Source: an uncultured Clostridia bacterium
GTDB taxonomy: Bacteria; Bacillota; Clostridia; Christensenellales; Borkfalkiaceae
Length of the DNA stretch: 64,000 nucleotides
Direction: 5' to 3'
Assembly (NCBI GenBank): GCA_904419075.1
Contig: CAJFQM010000008.1
Coordinates: 62,001-126,000, forward strand
Of this stretch, positions 50,592 to 58,462 are shown piece after piece (position 1 is the first letter of the stretch; each line of letters starts with the position of its first letter). Under the pieces are notes generated by a model. The model did no database searches, was not told the DNA's origin, and worked only from the letters and a program-made list of their open reading frames with translations. A program made the translations under genes and the position numbers.

Positions 50592-52067
50592 ATGAACATT
50601 CAAATTAAAAATCTGACGTTTTCTTATCCCGGGAGCGGGGAAAACGTCTTTGAAAACGTATCTTTTTCACTGGATACCCGCTGGAAAACGGGGCTTATCG
50701 GCAGGAACGGGCGGGGAAAAACTACTCTGCTCAAACTGTTGAACGGCGAATTCGAGGGCGAATATTCGGGTACGATTTCCCGTCCCTCGGAAGTAGATTA
50801 TTTCCCTTGTCCCCTGCCCGACGGCGAGACGTTGACGATGGATGCCCTGTCGGCATTGAGCGGTGCGGAAGAATGGCGGATCGCCAGAGAGTTGTCCCTG
50901 TTGGGCGTTTCCGATGCGACGCTGTATCGGACGTTTTCCTCTCTTTCGGGCGGAGAACAGACCAAGGCGCTGTTGGCGGCGATGTTTTTGCGGGAGGGGA
51001 ATTTCCTTCTGATAGACGAGCCGACCAATCATCTCGATCTGCCGTCTAAAATTTGCGTGGCGGAGTATCTTCGGAAGAAGGAGAGCTTTTTGCTGGTCTC
51101 CCACGACAGAGATCTGCTGGATTCCTGTACGGATCATATCCTGTCCCTGAATCGGACGGACATTGAAGTTCAGGCGGGAAATTTTTCTTCATGGTATGAG
51201 AATACCCGCCGCACGGAAGCGTTCGAAAGGAGTCGAGACGAGAAGCTGAAAAAGGAGATCAGGAGATTGAAAGATTCCGCCCGCCGAACGGCGGAGTGGT
51301 CGGACAAAACGGAAGCGGGAAAATACAACACCCGAAACTCGGGCCTGCGGGTGGATCGCGGCTATGTCGGGCATCAGGCGGCCAAAATGATGAAAACCTC
51401 CAAGGTCATCGAGGACCATAAAGAGCGCGCGATAGAGGAAAAGTCCGCGCTCCTGAAAAATGCGGAGGAGGCGGAAAGTCTGAAAATCCGCCCGCTCGAA
51501 TTTTTTTCGGAACGTTTGCTCGAAATCAAAGATCTGACCGTCCGCTACGGGGCGACCGAGGCGTGCAAAGGTGTTTCTTTTTCCGTCTTTCAGGGGGACA
51601 GGATTGCGTTGAACGGAAAAAACGGCTGCGGAAAATCCTCGGTTTTTCGGGCGATTTTAGGATTTGCGGAATTTTCGGGGACGATTCTCCTGTCCCCGCG
51701 GCTAAAAATTTCTTATGTCCCGCAAAATACGGATTCCCTTTCGGGTTCGCTCGGCGAATACGCCCGTCAATATGGAATAGAGGAAAGTCTGTTTAAGGCC
51801 GTTCTGGATAAACTGGGTTTCCGAAAAAAGGATTTCTCCGCCGATTTGTCGGCCATGAGCGCGGGACAGAAAAAGAAAGCGGCGCTCGCTCGAAGCCTTT
51901 GCGAAAGCGCACACCTGTATATTTGGGACGAACCGCTCAATTATATCGACATTATTTCCCGTGCGCAGATAGAAGAGCTCATTCTCGCCTTTCGCCCTTC
52001 TCTGCTCTTTGTGGAACACGATTCCGCCTTTCTCCGTAACATCGCCTCGAAAATTATACAGCTTTAA
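50592..52067 (+). CDS. ABC-F ribosomal protection ATPase, Lsa/CplR-like
   Basis: 491 residues from ATG 50592 (AAGGAGG upstream). Two ABC modules without membrane segments: GLIGRNGRGKTTLLKLL, LSGGEQTKALLAAM and LLIDEPTNHLDLP in the first; LNGKNGCGKSSVFRAIL, MSAGQKKKAALARSL and LYIWDEPLNYIDI in the second. The linker (~205-300) is charged and helical. The opening LDTRWKTGLIGRNGRGKTTLLKLL is close to Lsa and CplR proteins, which displace lincosamides, pleuromutilins and streptogramin A from the ribosome. Resistance itself is inferred from this likeness and the inducible leader. Confidence 0.85.
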   Translation: MNIQIKNLTFSYPGSGENVFENVSFSLDTRWKTGLIGRNGRGKTTLLKLLNGEFEGEYSGTISRPSEVDYFPCPLPDGETLTMDALSALSGAEEWRIARELSLLGVSDATLYRTFSSLSGGEQTKALLAAMFLREGNFLLIDEPTNHLDLPSKICVAEYLRKKESFLLVSHDRDLLDSCTDHILSLNRTDIEVQAGNFSSWYENTRRTEAFERSRDEKLKKEIRRLKDSARRTAEWSDKTEAGKYNTRNSGLRVDRGYVGHQAAKMMKTSKVIEDHKERAIEEKSALLKNAEEAESLKIRPLEFFSERLLEIKDLTVRYGATEACKGVSFSVFQGDRIALNGKNGCGKSSVFRAILGFAEFSGTILLSPRLKISYVPQNTDSLSGSLGEYARQYGIEESLFKAVLDKLGFRKKDFSADLSAMSAGQKKKAALARSLCESAHLYIWDEPLNYIDIISRAQIEELILAFRPSLLFVEHDSAFLRNIASKIIQL

Positions 52068-52219
52068 TCGATTTTTACCCCGACGAAATGTAGAACTCTG
52101 CAAAAAGCGGGAACAGACCTCGTTTTTTGTCAGATAAAAATTTTTGTCGGGGTATCTTTCTCGTATTTTGAAAATGTAATATTGGTTGGTGACAAACTTT
52201 CAAAAGGCTCATAAAATCA

Positions 52220-52248
52220 TTGACAATTTTAATAAAATAGGTTAAGAT
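52220..52248 (+). promoter_or_regulatory. Sigma-A promoter followed by paired operators
   Basis: TTGACA (52220-52225), 17-nt spacer, TAAGAT (52243-52248). The first operator begins four bases after the -10 box. Confidence 0.75.
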
Positions 52249-52251
52249 AAC

Positions 52252-52266
52252 TATACTGACGGTAGA
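52252..52266 (+). promoter_or_regulatory. Operator-like palindrome 1, TATACT-GAC-GGTAGA
   Basis: One mismatch from TCTACY-NNN-RGTAGA; it covers the expected transcription start. Confidence 0.6.
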
Positions 52267-52284
52267 AACGGGAAAAAATACGAC

Positions 52285-52299
52285 TCTACTCACAGTAGA
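52285..52299 (+). promoter_or_regulatory. Operator-like palindrome 2, TCTACT-CAC-AGTAGA
   Basis: A perfect 6+3+6 palindrome, 33 bp (about three helix turns) downstream of operator 1, so two repressor dimers could bind the same face. Confidence 0.62.
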
Positions 52300-52624
52300 A
52301 TTGTCCTTTTCAGGCTTTTTTGACGGAAATCTGAGAGGAAAAAAGGCGCAATGCCGATAATGAAGCGAACGTTTTTCGGAAACGTGTTTTTCCTCTTGTT
52401 CAGAAAATGAAGAAAGAAAAAATCTTCTTGTTTTCGGAAAAACGGGAGGATTTTACTTAAAAAACGGCGTTTTTCCTTTTCGGAAAGAGGTCAAAAGACA
52501 GAAAATTGTCGGGAAAAGGCGGGGGAGCTTTGCCGGCAACATCGGGATAAAGAAGGATAGAGAAGGGGCACTTTCGGGTAGAATGCGGCCAAACGTAAGT
52601 AGAGAGGAGAAGGAACCGAGTAGG
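52300..52624 (+). other. 325-nt stretch between the operator promoter and the GT8 promoter
   Basis: AT- and purine-rich with no gene above about 20 codons that I can support. Besides the 19-codon frame at 52351 I see only low-complexity sequence. Confidence 0.5.
52351..52410 (+). CDS. Possible 19-residue cationic hydrophobic peptide
   Basis: The first frame after the operator-controlled promoter, ATG 52351 to TGA 52410, encodes MPIMKRTFFGNVFFLLFRK. GAGAGGAAAAAAGG lies upstream with non-ideal spacing. The composition, Phe-rich with basic ends, recalls small membrane-active or signalling peptides. It may be chance. Confidence 0.25.
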   Translation: MPIMKRTFFGNVFFLLFRK

Positions 52625-52653
52625 TTGAAATTTTACCCGAAAGGGGATAAAAT
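52625..52653 (+). promoter_or_regulatory. Sigma-A promoter for the GT8 gene
   Basis: TTGAAA (52625-52630), 17-nt spacer, TAAAAT (52648-52653), about 80 nt before the ATG at 52738. Confidence 0.7.
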
Positions 52654-52737
52654 AGTATCAGAGCCGAAAAAACCAAGAAGCATTGAGAATCTGTTCGATG
52701 CGAAAAAATACATCAAAAAAGGAAGGAGAACGGCATT

Positions 52738-53841
52738 ATGAATGAAATGTTAATGAATACAGCGGAAGAAGCGGAAGACGGTTTGAGAAAGCCCGGCCGG
52801 TCGGGATGGAACGAAGCGGATTCCTATATTTATACGGCGGCGAAGACGGAAGAGGGAAAGTCCGCGAAGGGAAAGGCGGCTTCGGTTGCAAAAGAGGAGC
52901 GGAAAATCGTGCCGCTGTTTTTTGCAACGGACGACAATTATCTCCCTTTTCTTTCGGTGGCGATAGAATCGTTGAAGGAAAACGCGTCCAAAGATTTTCT
53001 CTATAAAATCCACATTCTTCATTCGGGCGTCAGAAAAGATTATTCCGAAAAGATTCTGCGCCTTGCGGAGGACGGTTTCGATATTTCTTTCGTGGACGTC
53101 ACGGAACGCTTGAAGGAAATTTCTTCTCTCCTTCATATGCGGGATTACTATACCTGTACCACTTATTTCCGCATTTTTATCGCGGGAATGTTCCCGCAGT
53201 ACGACAAGGCGCTGTATCTCGACTGCGATACGGTCATTCTCGGAGACATCAGCGCTCTGTATTCCTACGATTTGGGAAGCAATCTGATCGGCGGCGCTCC
53301 CTGCGAGGGCGTGAACAGCTTCGAAGTCTATAAAAAATACGTCTCCGAAGTGGACGGACTCGACCCGAGCATGTTCTTCAACGCGGGCGTGATTTTAATG
53401 AATCTCAAAAGTTTCCGCGAGGAAAATTTCTACGAGAAATTCGCGGATCTTTTGAAAAAGTATAAATTTACCGTCATTCAGGACGAGGACTATCTCAATG
53501 TCCTCTGTCAGGACAGAGTGCTCCGTCTGCCGCGCGCTTGGAACAAATTCCCCGTATCGAAGGACAAACTTTCGAGGGAGGAACTCCGTATCGTGCATTA
53601 CGGCATGACTTGGAAGCCTTGGCACTATCCCGATATTCCCTATCAGGAATATTTCTGGGAATATGCGAAGCGGACGGAATTTTACGGAATCATCAGGGAT
53701 ATTTACGATCGATTTTCCTTTGCGGACAGACAGAAGGACGTCGAGTGCGAAGCGGGGCTGAAAGCCCTTGCGACGAGCGAGATCGAGCGTCCGGACGGAT
53801 ATTTCAAGACCTACGGAAAAATGTTCGGCAACGTAAAATAA
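52738..53841 (+). CDS. Glycosyltransferase family 8 protein
   Basis: 367 residues; AAGGAG 9 nt before the ATG. The GT8 fold starts about residue 57 (IVPLFFATDDNYLPFLSVAIESL), with YFRIFIAGMFPQYDKALYLDCDTVILGD supplying the DxD metal site, FNAGVILMNL, and HYGMTWKPWH with the second metal His. The first ~55 residues are a hydrophilic extension not usual for GT8. It transfers a hexose, probably to a lipid or wall polymer. It is followed by two acyltransferase genes. Confidence 0.92.
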   Translation: MNEMLMNTAEEAEDGLRKPGRSGWNEADSYIYTAAKTEEGKSAKGKAASVAKEERKIVPLFFATDDNYLPFLSVAIESLKENASKDFLYKIHILHSGVRKDYSEKILRLAEDGFDISFVDVTERLKEISSLLHMRDYYTCTTYFRIFIAGMFPQYDKALYLDCDTVILGDISALYSYDLGSNLIGGAPCEGVNSFEVYKKYVSEVDGLDPSMFFNAGVILMNLKSFREENFYEKFADLLKKYKFTVIQDEDYLNVLCQDRVLRLPRAWNKFPVSKDKLSREELRIVHYGMTWKPWHYPDIPYQEYFWEYAKRTEFYGIIRDIYDRFSFADRQKDVECEAGLKALATSEIERPDGYFKTYGKMFGNVK

Positions 53842-53938
53842 GCGGCGGGAAAGTACGGACTTTTTCGGGCGCGGCCGATTTTGAGCGGTCGGTTTTTTCG
53901 GCCGCCGCATAATTTGACGAAATAAAAGGGTATATGCC

Positions 53939-54793
53939 ATGGATTTGACAAACGTATCTCCCGGCAGGCGGGAAGTATTGGAGCGGATTGCTCTTTTCGA
54001 GCGGCAGAGGAGGTTTGACGAGGACGTAGAAAACGATCCGCCCACCGTCACGCTCTTGCCCGATAAAGTGGATTATCTCACCAAAAAACCGAAAAATAAG
54101 CTGCTCCGCCTCATCGCGAACGCGGTGGGGGACAGATATTTTTCAAAGCTCGTCAAAAAGGGAATCATCGTGACGGAAGCCGTCGAGGGGAGGGAACATC
54201 TTTCCGCCCTCGGCGGCGGTGCCGTAATTACCTGCAATCATTTTTCCGCCTACGATAATTATATTCTCTTCAATGCGATTCGGAATGATCTGCCCAAGAA
54301 AAAGCTGTATAAGGTAATTCGGGAGGGGAATTTTACCTCGTTCCCGGGCCTGTACGGATTTTTGTTCCGTCACTGCGACACGCTTCCTTTATCCGGTCAT
54401 CCCCGCACGATGATCAATTTTCTCTCCGCGGCAAATACGCTGTTGAAGCGCGGGGAATCCATTCTCATTTATCCCGAACAGGGCATGTGGTGGAATTACA
54501 GAAAACCCCGTCCCTTGAAGATCGGGGCGTTCAAAATGGCTTTCCGCGCGAACGTACCCGTCGTGCCTATGTTCATTACGATGCGGGATTCGGAAAAGCT
54601 CGACGGGGACGGCTATCCCCTGCAAATTTATTCCCTGCATATCATGGCGCCGATTTACCCCGATAAAACGCTCTCCGAAAAAGAGAGCACCGAGCGCATG
54701 AAAGAGCAAAATTACGCGCTCTGCAAAGCGAAGTACGAGGAAGTATACAAAATCCCTCTCGACTACGGCGAAGGGGAGGCGGAGGGAAAATGA
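53939..54793 (+). CDS. PlsC-type 1-acylglycerol-phosphate acyltransferase
   Basis: 284 residues. The acyltransferase motif appears as ITCNHFSAYDNYI (N-H-x4-D, the catalytic His/Asp), followed by LYKVIREGNFTSFPGLYGFLFRHCDTLPL, the substrate motif YPEQGMWWN and VPVVPMFITMRD. A typical PlsC enzyme, though with NHFSAYD in place of the common NHxSxxD. It overlaps the next gene by 4 nt (ATGA). Its place between a GT8 and a CrtO-like gene suggests glycolipid acylation. Confidence 0.88.
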   Translation: MDLTNVSPGRREVLERIALFERQRRFDEDVENDPPTVTLLPDKVDYLTKKPKNKLLRLIANAVGDRYFSKLVKKGIIVTEAVEGREHLSALGGGAVITCNHFSAYDNYILFNAIRNDLPKKKLYKVIREGNFTSFPGLYGFLFRHCDTLPLSGHPRTMINFLSAANTLLKRGESILIYPEQGMWWNYRKPRPLKIGAFKMAFRANVPVVPMFITMRDSEKLDGDGYPLQIYSLHIMAPIYPDKTLSEKESTERMKEQNYALCKAKYEEVYKIPLDYGEGEAEGK

Positions 54794-55440
54794 TTTTATA
54801 CCTTTCGATCATCTTTGTAGGCATGGCTTTATTGACGGCGGCGGATCTGATTTTTGCGGCGCCGCATTTCGGCTTCGGATTCTGGTTCGCGCTTGGCGGA
54901 GTATCCTTAAACGTCGTTCTGGCAATCGCCGTAGACGGATTGTTTGCGTTTCTCATTCGCCGCATGCCCGCGAAATGGTTTTCGCACGATAAAAAGATTT
55001 TTCAGGTTTCCGCGAGGGAAAAGAAGTTTTACGAGACTTTGAAAATCCGGAAATGGAAGGATAAAATCCCCGAACTCGGACAATTTACCGCTTTCCGGAA
55101 AAATAAAATCGCGGATCCCAAAAACAATGAATATCTGACACGCTACATGTTGGAAGCGTGTTACGGGGAAGTCATTCACTTCGTCTGTATATTCGTCGGC
55201 TTTTTTATCATTTTCTGTATGCCGCTCAAATATTGGCTGTGTTTCGGCCTTCCCGTCGCAATCGTGAACGCGCTTTTGAATCTTCCGTCCGTCTTTATTT
55301 TGAGATATAATTTTTATAAGCTCAAAATTTTGTTCCGCCATAACGAGAAACAGGAAATTCTTCGGTCTCAAAAAGAAAATGCTCCCGTTTTGCGCGCGGA
55401 AGCGGACGAAAAAAGCGTTTCGGAAAAATCGGATTTTTGA
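54790..55440 (+). CDS. CrtO-like glycosyl-acyltransferase family membrane protein
   Basis: 216 residues with two N-terminal and two central-to-C-terminal hydrophobic segments. Between them KKFYETLKIRKWKDKIPELGQFTAFRKNKI and YLTRYMLEACYGEVIHF match the core of the glycosyl-4,4'-diaponeurosporenoate acyltransferase (CrtO) family, as I remember it. A charged tail ends it. No carotenoid genes are near, so the acceptor is probably another glycolipid. Coupled to the PlsC gene by a 4-nt overlap. Confidence 0.7.
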   Translation: MILYLSIIFVGMALLTAADLIFAAPHFGFGFWFALGGVSLNVVLAIAVDGLFAFLIRRMPAKWFSHDKKIFQVSAREKKFYETLKIRKWKDKIPELGQFTAFRKNKIADPKNNEYLTRYMLEACYGEVIHFVCIFVGFFIIFCMPLKYWLCFGLPVAIVNALLNLPSVFILRYNFYKLKILFRHNEKQEILRSQKENAPVLRAEADEKSVSEKSDF

Positions 55441-55441
55441 C

Positions 55442-55470
55442 TTGACAGAATAAAAAACTCGTGGTATAAT
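55442..55470 (+). promoter_or_regulatory. Sigma-A promoter for the FAD-dehydrogenase leader
   Basis: TTGACA (55442-55447), 17-nt spacer, TATAAT (55465-55470), perfect consensus, starting right after the preceding stop codon. Confidence 0.85.
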
Positions 55471-55476
55471 GTTCCG

Positions 55477-55587
55477 TGTGCCGAAAAGGCGATGAAAACG
55501 GAAAATTTCGCTTAAAGAGAGCGTTTGCAACCGCCGATTCGGTTGACCGACGAAAATCGTCGGGAATATATCATCGGCGGTTTTTTT
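55477..55587 (+). ncRNA. Structured leader with alternative terminator, ligand unknown
   Basis: Terminator: AACCGCCGAT (55529-55538) with ATCGGCGGTT (55573-55582), enclosing CCGACGA/TCGTCGG (55547-55553, 55557-55563), then T7 (55581-55587). Alternative: AACCG (55529-55533) with CGGTT (55540-55544) would use up the terminator's left arm. Upstream, TTCCGT (55472-55477) can pair with ACGGAA (55498-55503) around a GCCGAAAAGGC hairpin, though that arm starts at the predicted transcript start. A short frame MKTENFA lies at 55492-55515. Confidence 0.6.
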
Positions 55588-55685
55588 ATGCGGAAGCAAA
55601 CAGTCTGAAAATATTCGGTTGCAGACAAAGTGGAAGTTTTGACGGACATTTTCGGACGAATTTATGACAGGAGGTCATGGTGATC

Positions 55686-57080
55686 ATGAAAGCGGACGTG
55701 GTAATCGTGGGGGCAGGCCCCGCGGGAATTTTTACGGCGATCGAAATGCTGAGAAAGGACAGCAAGAAAAAGATCGTCATTGTGGAAAAGGGAAAATCGG
55801 TGGAAAATCGGCATTGTCCCAAGGTAAAGACGCAGAAATGCATGAATTGCAAACCCTATTGCCATATCACGACGGGCTTTTCGGGCGCGGGGGCATTTTC
55901 GGACGGGAAACTTTCTTTAAGCTGTGAAGTGGGCGGCGATCTGCCGCAGCTCATCGGCGAAGAACTCGCGCAGGAGACGATCGATTATACGGATAAAATT
56001 TATCTCGAATTCGGCGCGGACGAACACATCGAAGGTCTGAACGCGGGCGAAGAAGTCAAGGAAATCCGCAAGCGCGCCATTCAGGCGGGGCTCAAATTGG
56101 TGGATTGCCCCATTCGTCACATGGGCACGGAAAAGGCGCAGAGTATCTACCTTTCCATTGAAAAATATCTTCTCGGCCGCGGCGTGGAAATTTTCTTCGA
56201 TTACGAATGCAATTCTCTGATTATCGAAGACGGAGTATGTAAGGGCGTTTCCGTCGCCAAGGCGGACGGCAGCAAGAGTTTGGAAATTTTCGCTTCCGAT
56301 ACGGTGGTTGCGACGGGCCGCCGCGGAGCGGATTGGCTGGAAAAGCTGTGCGAAAAATACGGCGTGGAGCACGTTCCGAGCACCGTCGACATCGGCGTTC
56401 GGGTGGAAGTGAGAAACGAAGTCATGGAGACGGTCAATAAAGTATTGTACGAATCCAAACTCATCGGTTATCCCAAGCCTTTCAAAAATAAAGTCCGCAC
56501 TTTCTGCCAGAACCCCGGCGGATTTGTTTCTCAGGAAAATTACGACAACAATCTCGCGGTGGTCAACGGCCACAGCTACAAGGAACTGAAAACGAACAAT
56601 ACCAACGTTTCCATTCTCTGTTCGCATAACTTTTCCTACCCCTTTAATCAGCCGATTGCTTACGCGCAGAAGATAGGGGAGCTCACGAATATGCTGGGCG
56701 CGGGGCATATCCTCGTCCAGCGGTTCGGCGATATCCTCGACGGCAAGCGCACGTGGGATAAGGAACTGACCCGCTCGAATATCCGTCCCACCTTAAAGGA
56801 CGCGGTGGCGGGAGACATTACGGCGGCCATGCCGTATCGCACGATGATCAATATCATCAATTTCATTCAGTCGGTGGATTACGTGGTTCCCGGGTTCGCC
56901 TCTACGGAGACGCTGCTCTATTCCCCGGAACTGAAATTTTACAGCAACAGAATCAAAATGGACACCGATTTCAACACGAATATTCCCGGGCTCCATTGTC
57001 TGGGCGATTCCAGCGGCTGGACGCGCGGACTCATGATGGCGTCGGTCATGGGCGTTCTGATGGGCAGAAAATTGGCGTGA
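55686..57080 (+). CDS. FAD-dependent dehydrogenase, COG2509 type
   Basis: 464 residues from ATG 55686; AGGAGG lies 11 nt upstream, while a GTG at 55680 has a 5-nt spacing and is also possible. DVVIVGAGPAGIFTAIEML is the FAD dinucleotide site. CPKVKTQKCMNCKPYCHITTGFSGAGAFSDGKL is the Cys-rich signature typical of this uncharacterised family, and IPGLHCLGDSSGWTRGLMMASVMGVL is the second FAD motif. Substrate unknown. It is a single gene with its own leader attenuator and terminator. Confidence 0.88.
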   Translation: MKADVVIVGAGPAGIFTAIEMLRKDSKKKIVIVEKGKSVENRHCPKVKTQKCMNCKPYCHITTGFSGAGAFSDGKLSLSCEVGGDLPQLIGEELAQETIDYTDKIYLEFGADEHIEGLNAGEEVKEIRKRAIQAGLKLVDCPIRHMGTEKAQSIYLSIEKYLLGRGVEIFFDYECNSLIIEDGVCKGVSVAKADGSKSLEIFASDTVVATGRRGADWLEKLCEKYGVEHVPSTVDIGVRVEVRNEVMETVNKVLYESKLIGYPKPFKNKVRTFCQNPGGFVSQENYDNNLAVVNGHSYKELKTNNTNVSILCSHNFSYPFNQPIAYAQKIGELTNMLGAGHILVQRFGDILDGKRTWDKELTRSNIRPTLKDAVAGDITAAMPYRTMINIINFIQSVDYVVPGFASTETLLYSPELKFYSNRIKMDTDFNTNIPGLHCLGDSSGWTRGLMMASVMGVLMGRKLA

Positions 57081-57092
57081 AACGAAAAAGAG

Positions 57093-57128
57093 AAACGGGG
57101 AGCGGATATTTTATCCGCTCCCCGTTTT
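57093..57128 (+). terminator. Strong terminator after the FAD dehydrogenase
   Basis: 16-bp perfect stem, AAACGGGGAGCGGATA (57093-57108) with TATCCGCTCCCCGTTT (57112-57127), 3-nt loop, T-run included. Confidence 0.92.
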
Positions 57129-57433
57129 ATCCGCCGTTTTTTCGCGGGGATTCTCTCGGCCTTTTTCGTGAGTTTGTCTTATGTTTTTCGATAAATCCGC
57201 CCGCAATATTTTTCGGGACTTCCCGCATACTTTCCCCGCCGTTTTTCGATTTTTGCCGACCTTTCCGAAGCACGCCGCCGTTCTCTCGCGTTTCGAAATT
57301 CGGGAAATTTTTGAAAATAAAAAAATTTCGCGGTTTTTCGCCCGAAAAAAAAGGAATTGAGCCCTCCGCGTCGAATATATATATAAATCGGGTCGTAAAA
57401 AGCCCGCTTGGGCGGATTTGGGGAGGAAATACG
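57129..57433 (+). other. 305-nt spacer before dgt with a weak promoter
   Basis: TTGAGC (57357-57362), 17-nt spacer and TATATA (57380-57385) form a modest promoter about 50 nt before dgt. The rest is pyrimidine-rich with no supportable gene. Confidence 0.5.
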
Positions 57434-58462
57434 ATGACGGGAACGCCGATATCGGTCAAGGAAAAGACGTTTGAAACGGAAGCGCGGTTTCTTTCGCCGT
57501 ATGCGAAAAAATCGTGCGAGACGAAAGGTCGGGCGCGCGCGGAAGCGCCTTGCGAATTCCGCACGGATTTTCAGCGCGATCGCGATCGGATCATTTACAG
57601 CAATTCCTTTAAGCGCCTGAAAAATAAGACGCAGGTATTTTTCGCGCCCGAGGGAGACCACTACATCACCCGTCTGACCCATACGCTGGACGTCGCGCAG
57701 ATTTCCCGCTCCATCGCGCGGGCGCTCTCATTGAACGAGGATCTCGCGGAAGCCATCGCTCTCGGACACGATTTGGGTCATACCCCTTTCGGCCACGTGG
57801 GCGAAAGGGTGTTGGACAAGCTCTCGCCCACGGGTTTCGAGCACAATATTCAGTCTCTTCGAGTGGTGGACGTCATCGAAAAGGAGGGGCGGGGGCTCAA
57901 TCTTACCGAGGAAGTGCGGGACGGAATTTTGCAGCACAAGAGCACGGGGCATCCCGCCACGCTGGAAGGCACGGCGGTCTCGCTGGCGGACAGGATCGCC
58001 TATATCAATCACGACATCGAGGACGCGATCCGGGCGGGGATTCTCAAAGATTCGGATCTGCCGCAAAGCGCCGTGGCGACGCTGGGACACGCCACGCGGG
58101 AGCGCATCAATACGGCGATTACGGACATTTACACGCAGTCTTTGGGACAGCCCTTTGTGCGCATGTCGGAAAAAGTGGCGGCGGCGACGAAAGAGCTTCG
58201 CGGCTTCATGTTTGAAAAGGTGTACGCGCTGACGAATAAATCCATGCAGGAGCGCGCGGAGCGCATGCTGACGGAGATGTTTGAATACTTCATGAAGCAC
58301 ACCGAGAGGCTGCCCGCACAGTACGTGCGGCTGAGCGAGATTTCGTCGAAGGAGCAGATCATCTGCGACTATCTGTCGGGCATGACGGACAGATACGCCA
58401 TAGACGTATTCGAGGATTTGTTTATTCCCGAGACCTTTTCCCTTGGAGGTGTCAAAGTATGA
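57434..58462 (+). CDS. dgt: dGTP triphosphohydrolase-like HD protein
   Basis: 342 residues from ATG 57434, after GGGGAGGAA; an open frame runs upstream to 56996 but lacks a site and crosses a terminator. The HD motif reads RLTHTLDVAQISRSIARAL, ALGHDLGHTPFGHVGERVL, with SLADRIAYINHDIEDAI as the third part. FKRLKNKTQVF and QHKSTGHPATLEG fit the family. It removes triphosphate from dGTP. First gene of the dgt-dnaG-rpoD operon; overlaps dnaG by 4 nt. Confidence 0.93.
   Translation: MTGTPISVKEKTFETEARFLSPYAKKSCETKGRARAEAPCEFRTDFQRDRDRIIYSNSFKRLKNKTQVFFAPEGDHYITRLTHTLDVAQISRSIARALSLNEDLAEAIALGHDLGHTPFGHVGERVLDKLSPTGFEHNIQSLRVVDVIEKEGRGLNLTEEVRDGILQHKSTGHPATLEGTAVSLADRIAYINHDIEDAIRAGILKDSDLPQSAVATLGHATRERINTAITDIYTQSLGQPFVRMSEKVAAATKELRGFMFEKVYALTNKSMQERAERMLTEMFEYFMKHTERLPAQYVRLSEISSKEQIICDYLSGMTDRYAIDVFEDLFIPETFSLGGVKV

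Noticed and set aside
55477-55587. T-box riboswitch in the FAD-dehydrogenase leader
   Set aside because: The first bases resemble the pheST leader (GCGATGAAAA), but the required GGTGGNACCGCG element is absent.
56996-57433. Upstream extension of dgt
   Set aside because: It overlaps the FAD-dehydrogenase 3' end and a strong terminator; the ATG at 57434 has GGGGAGG.
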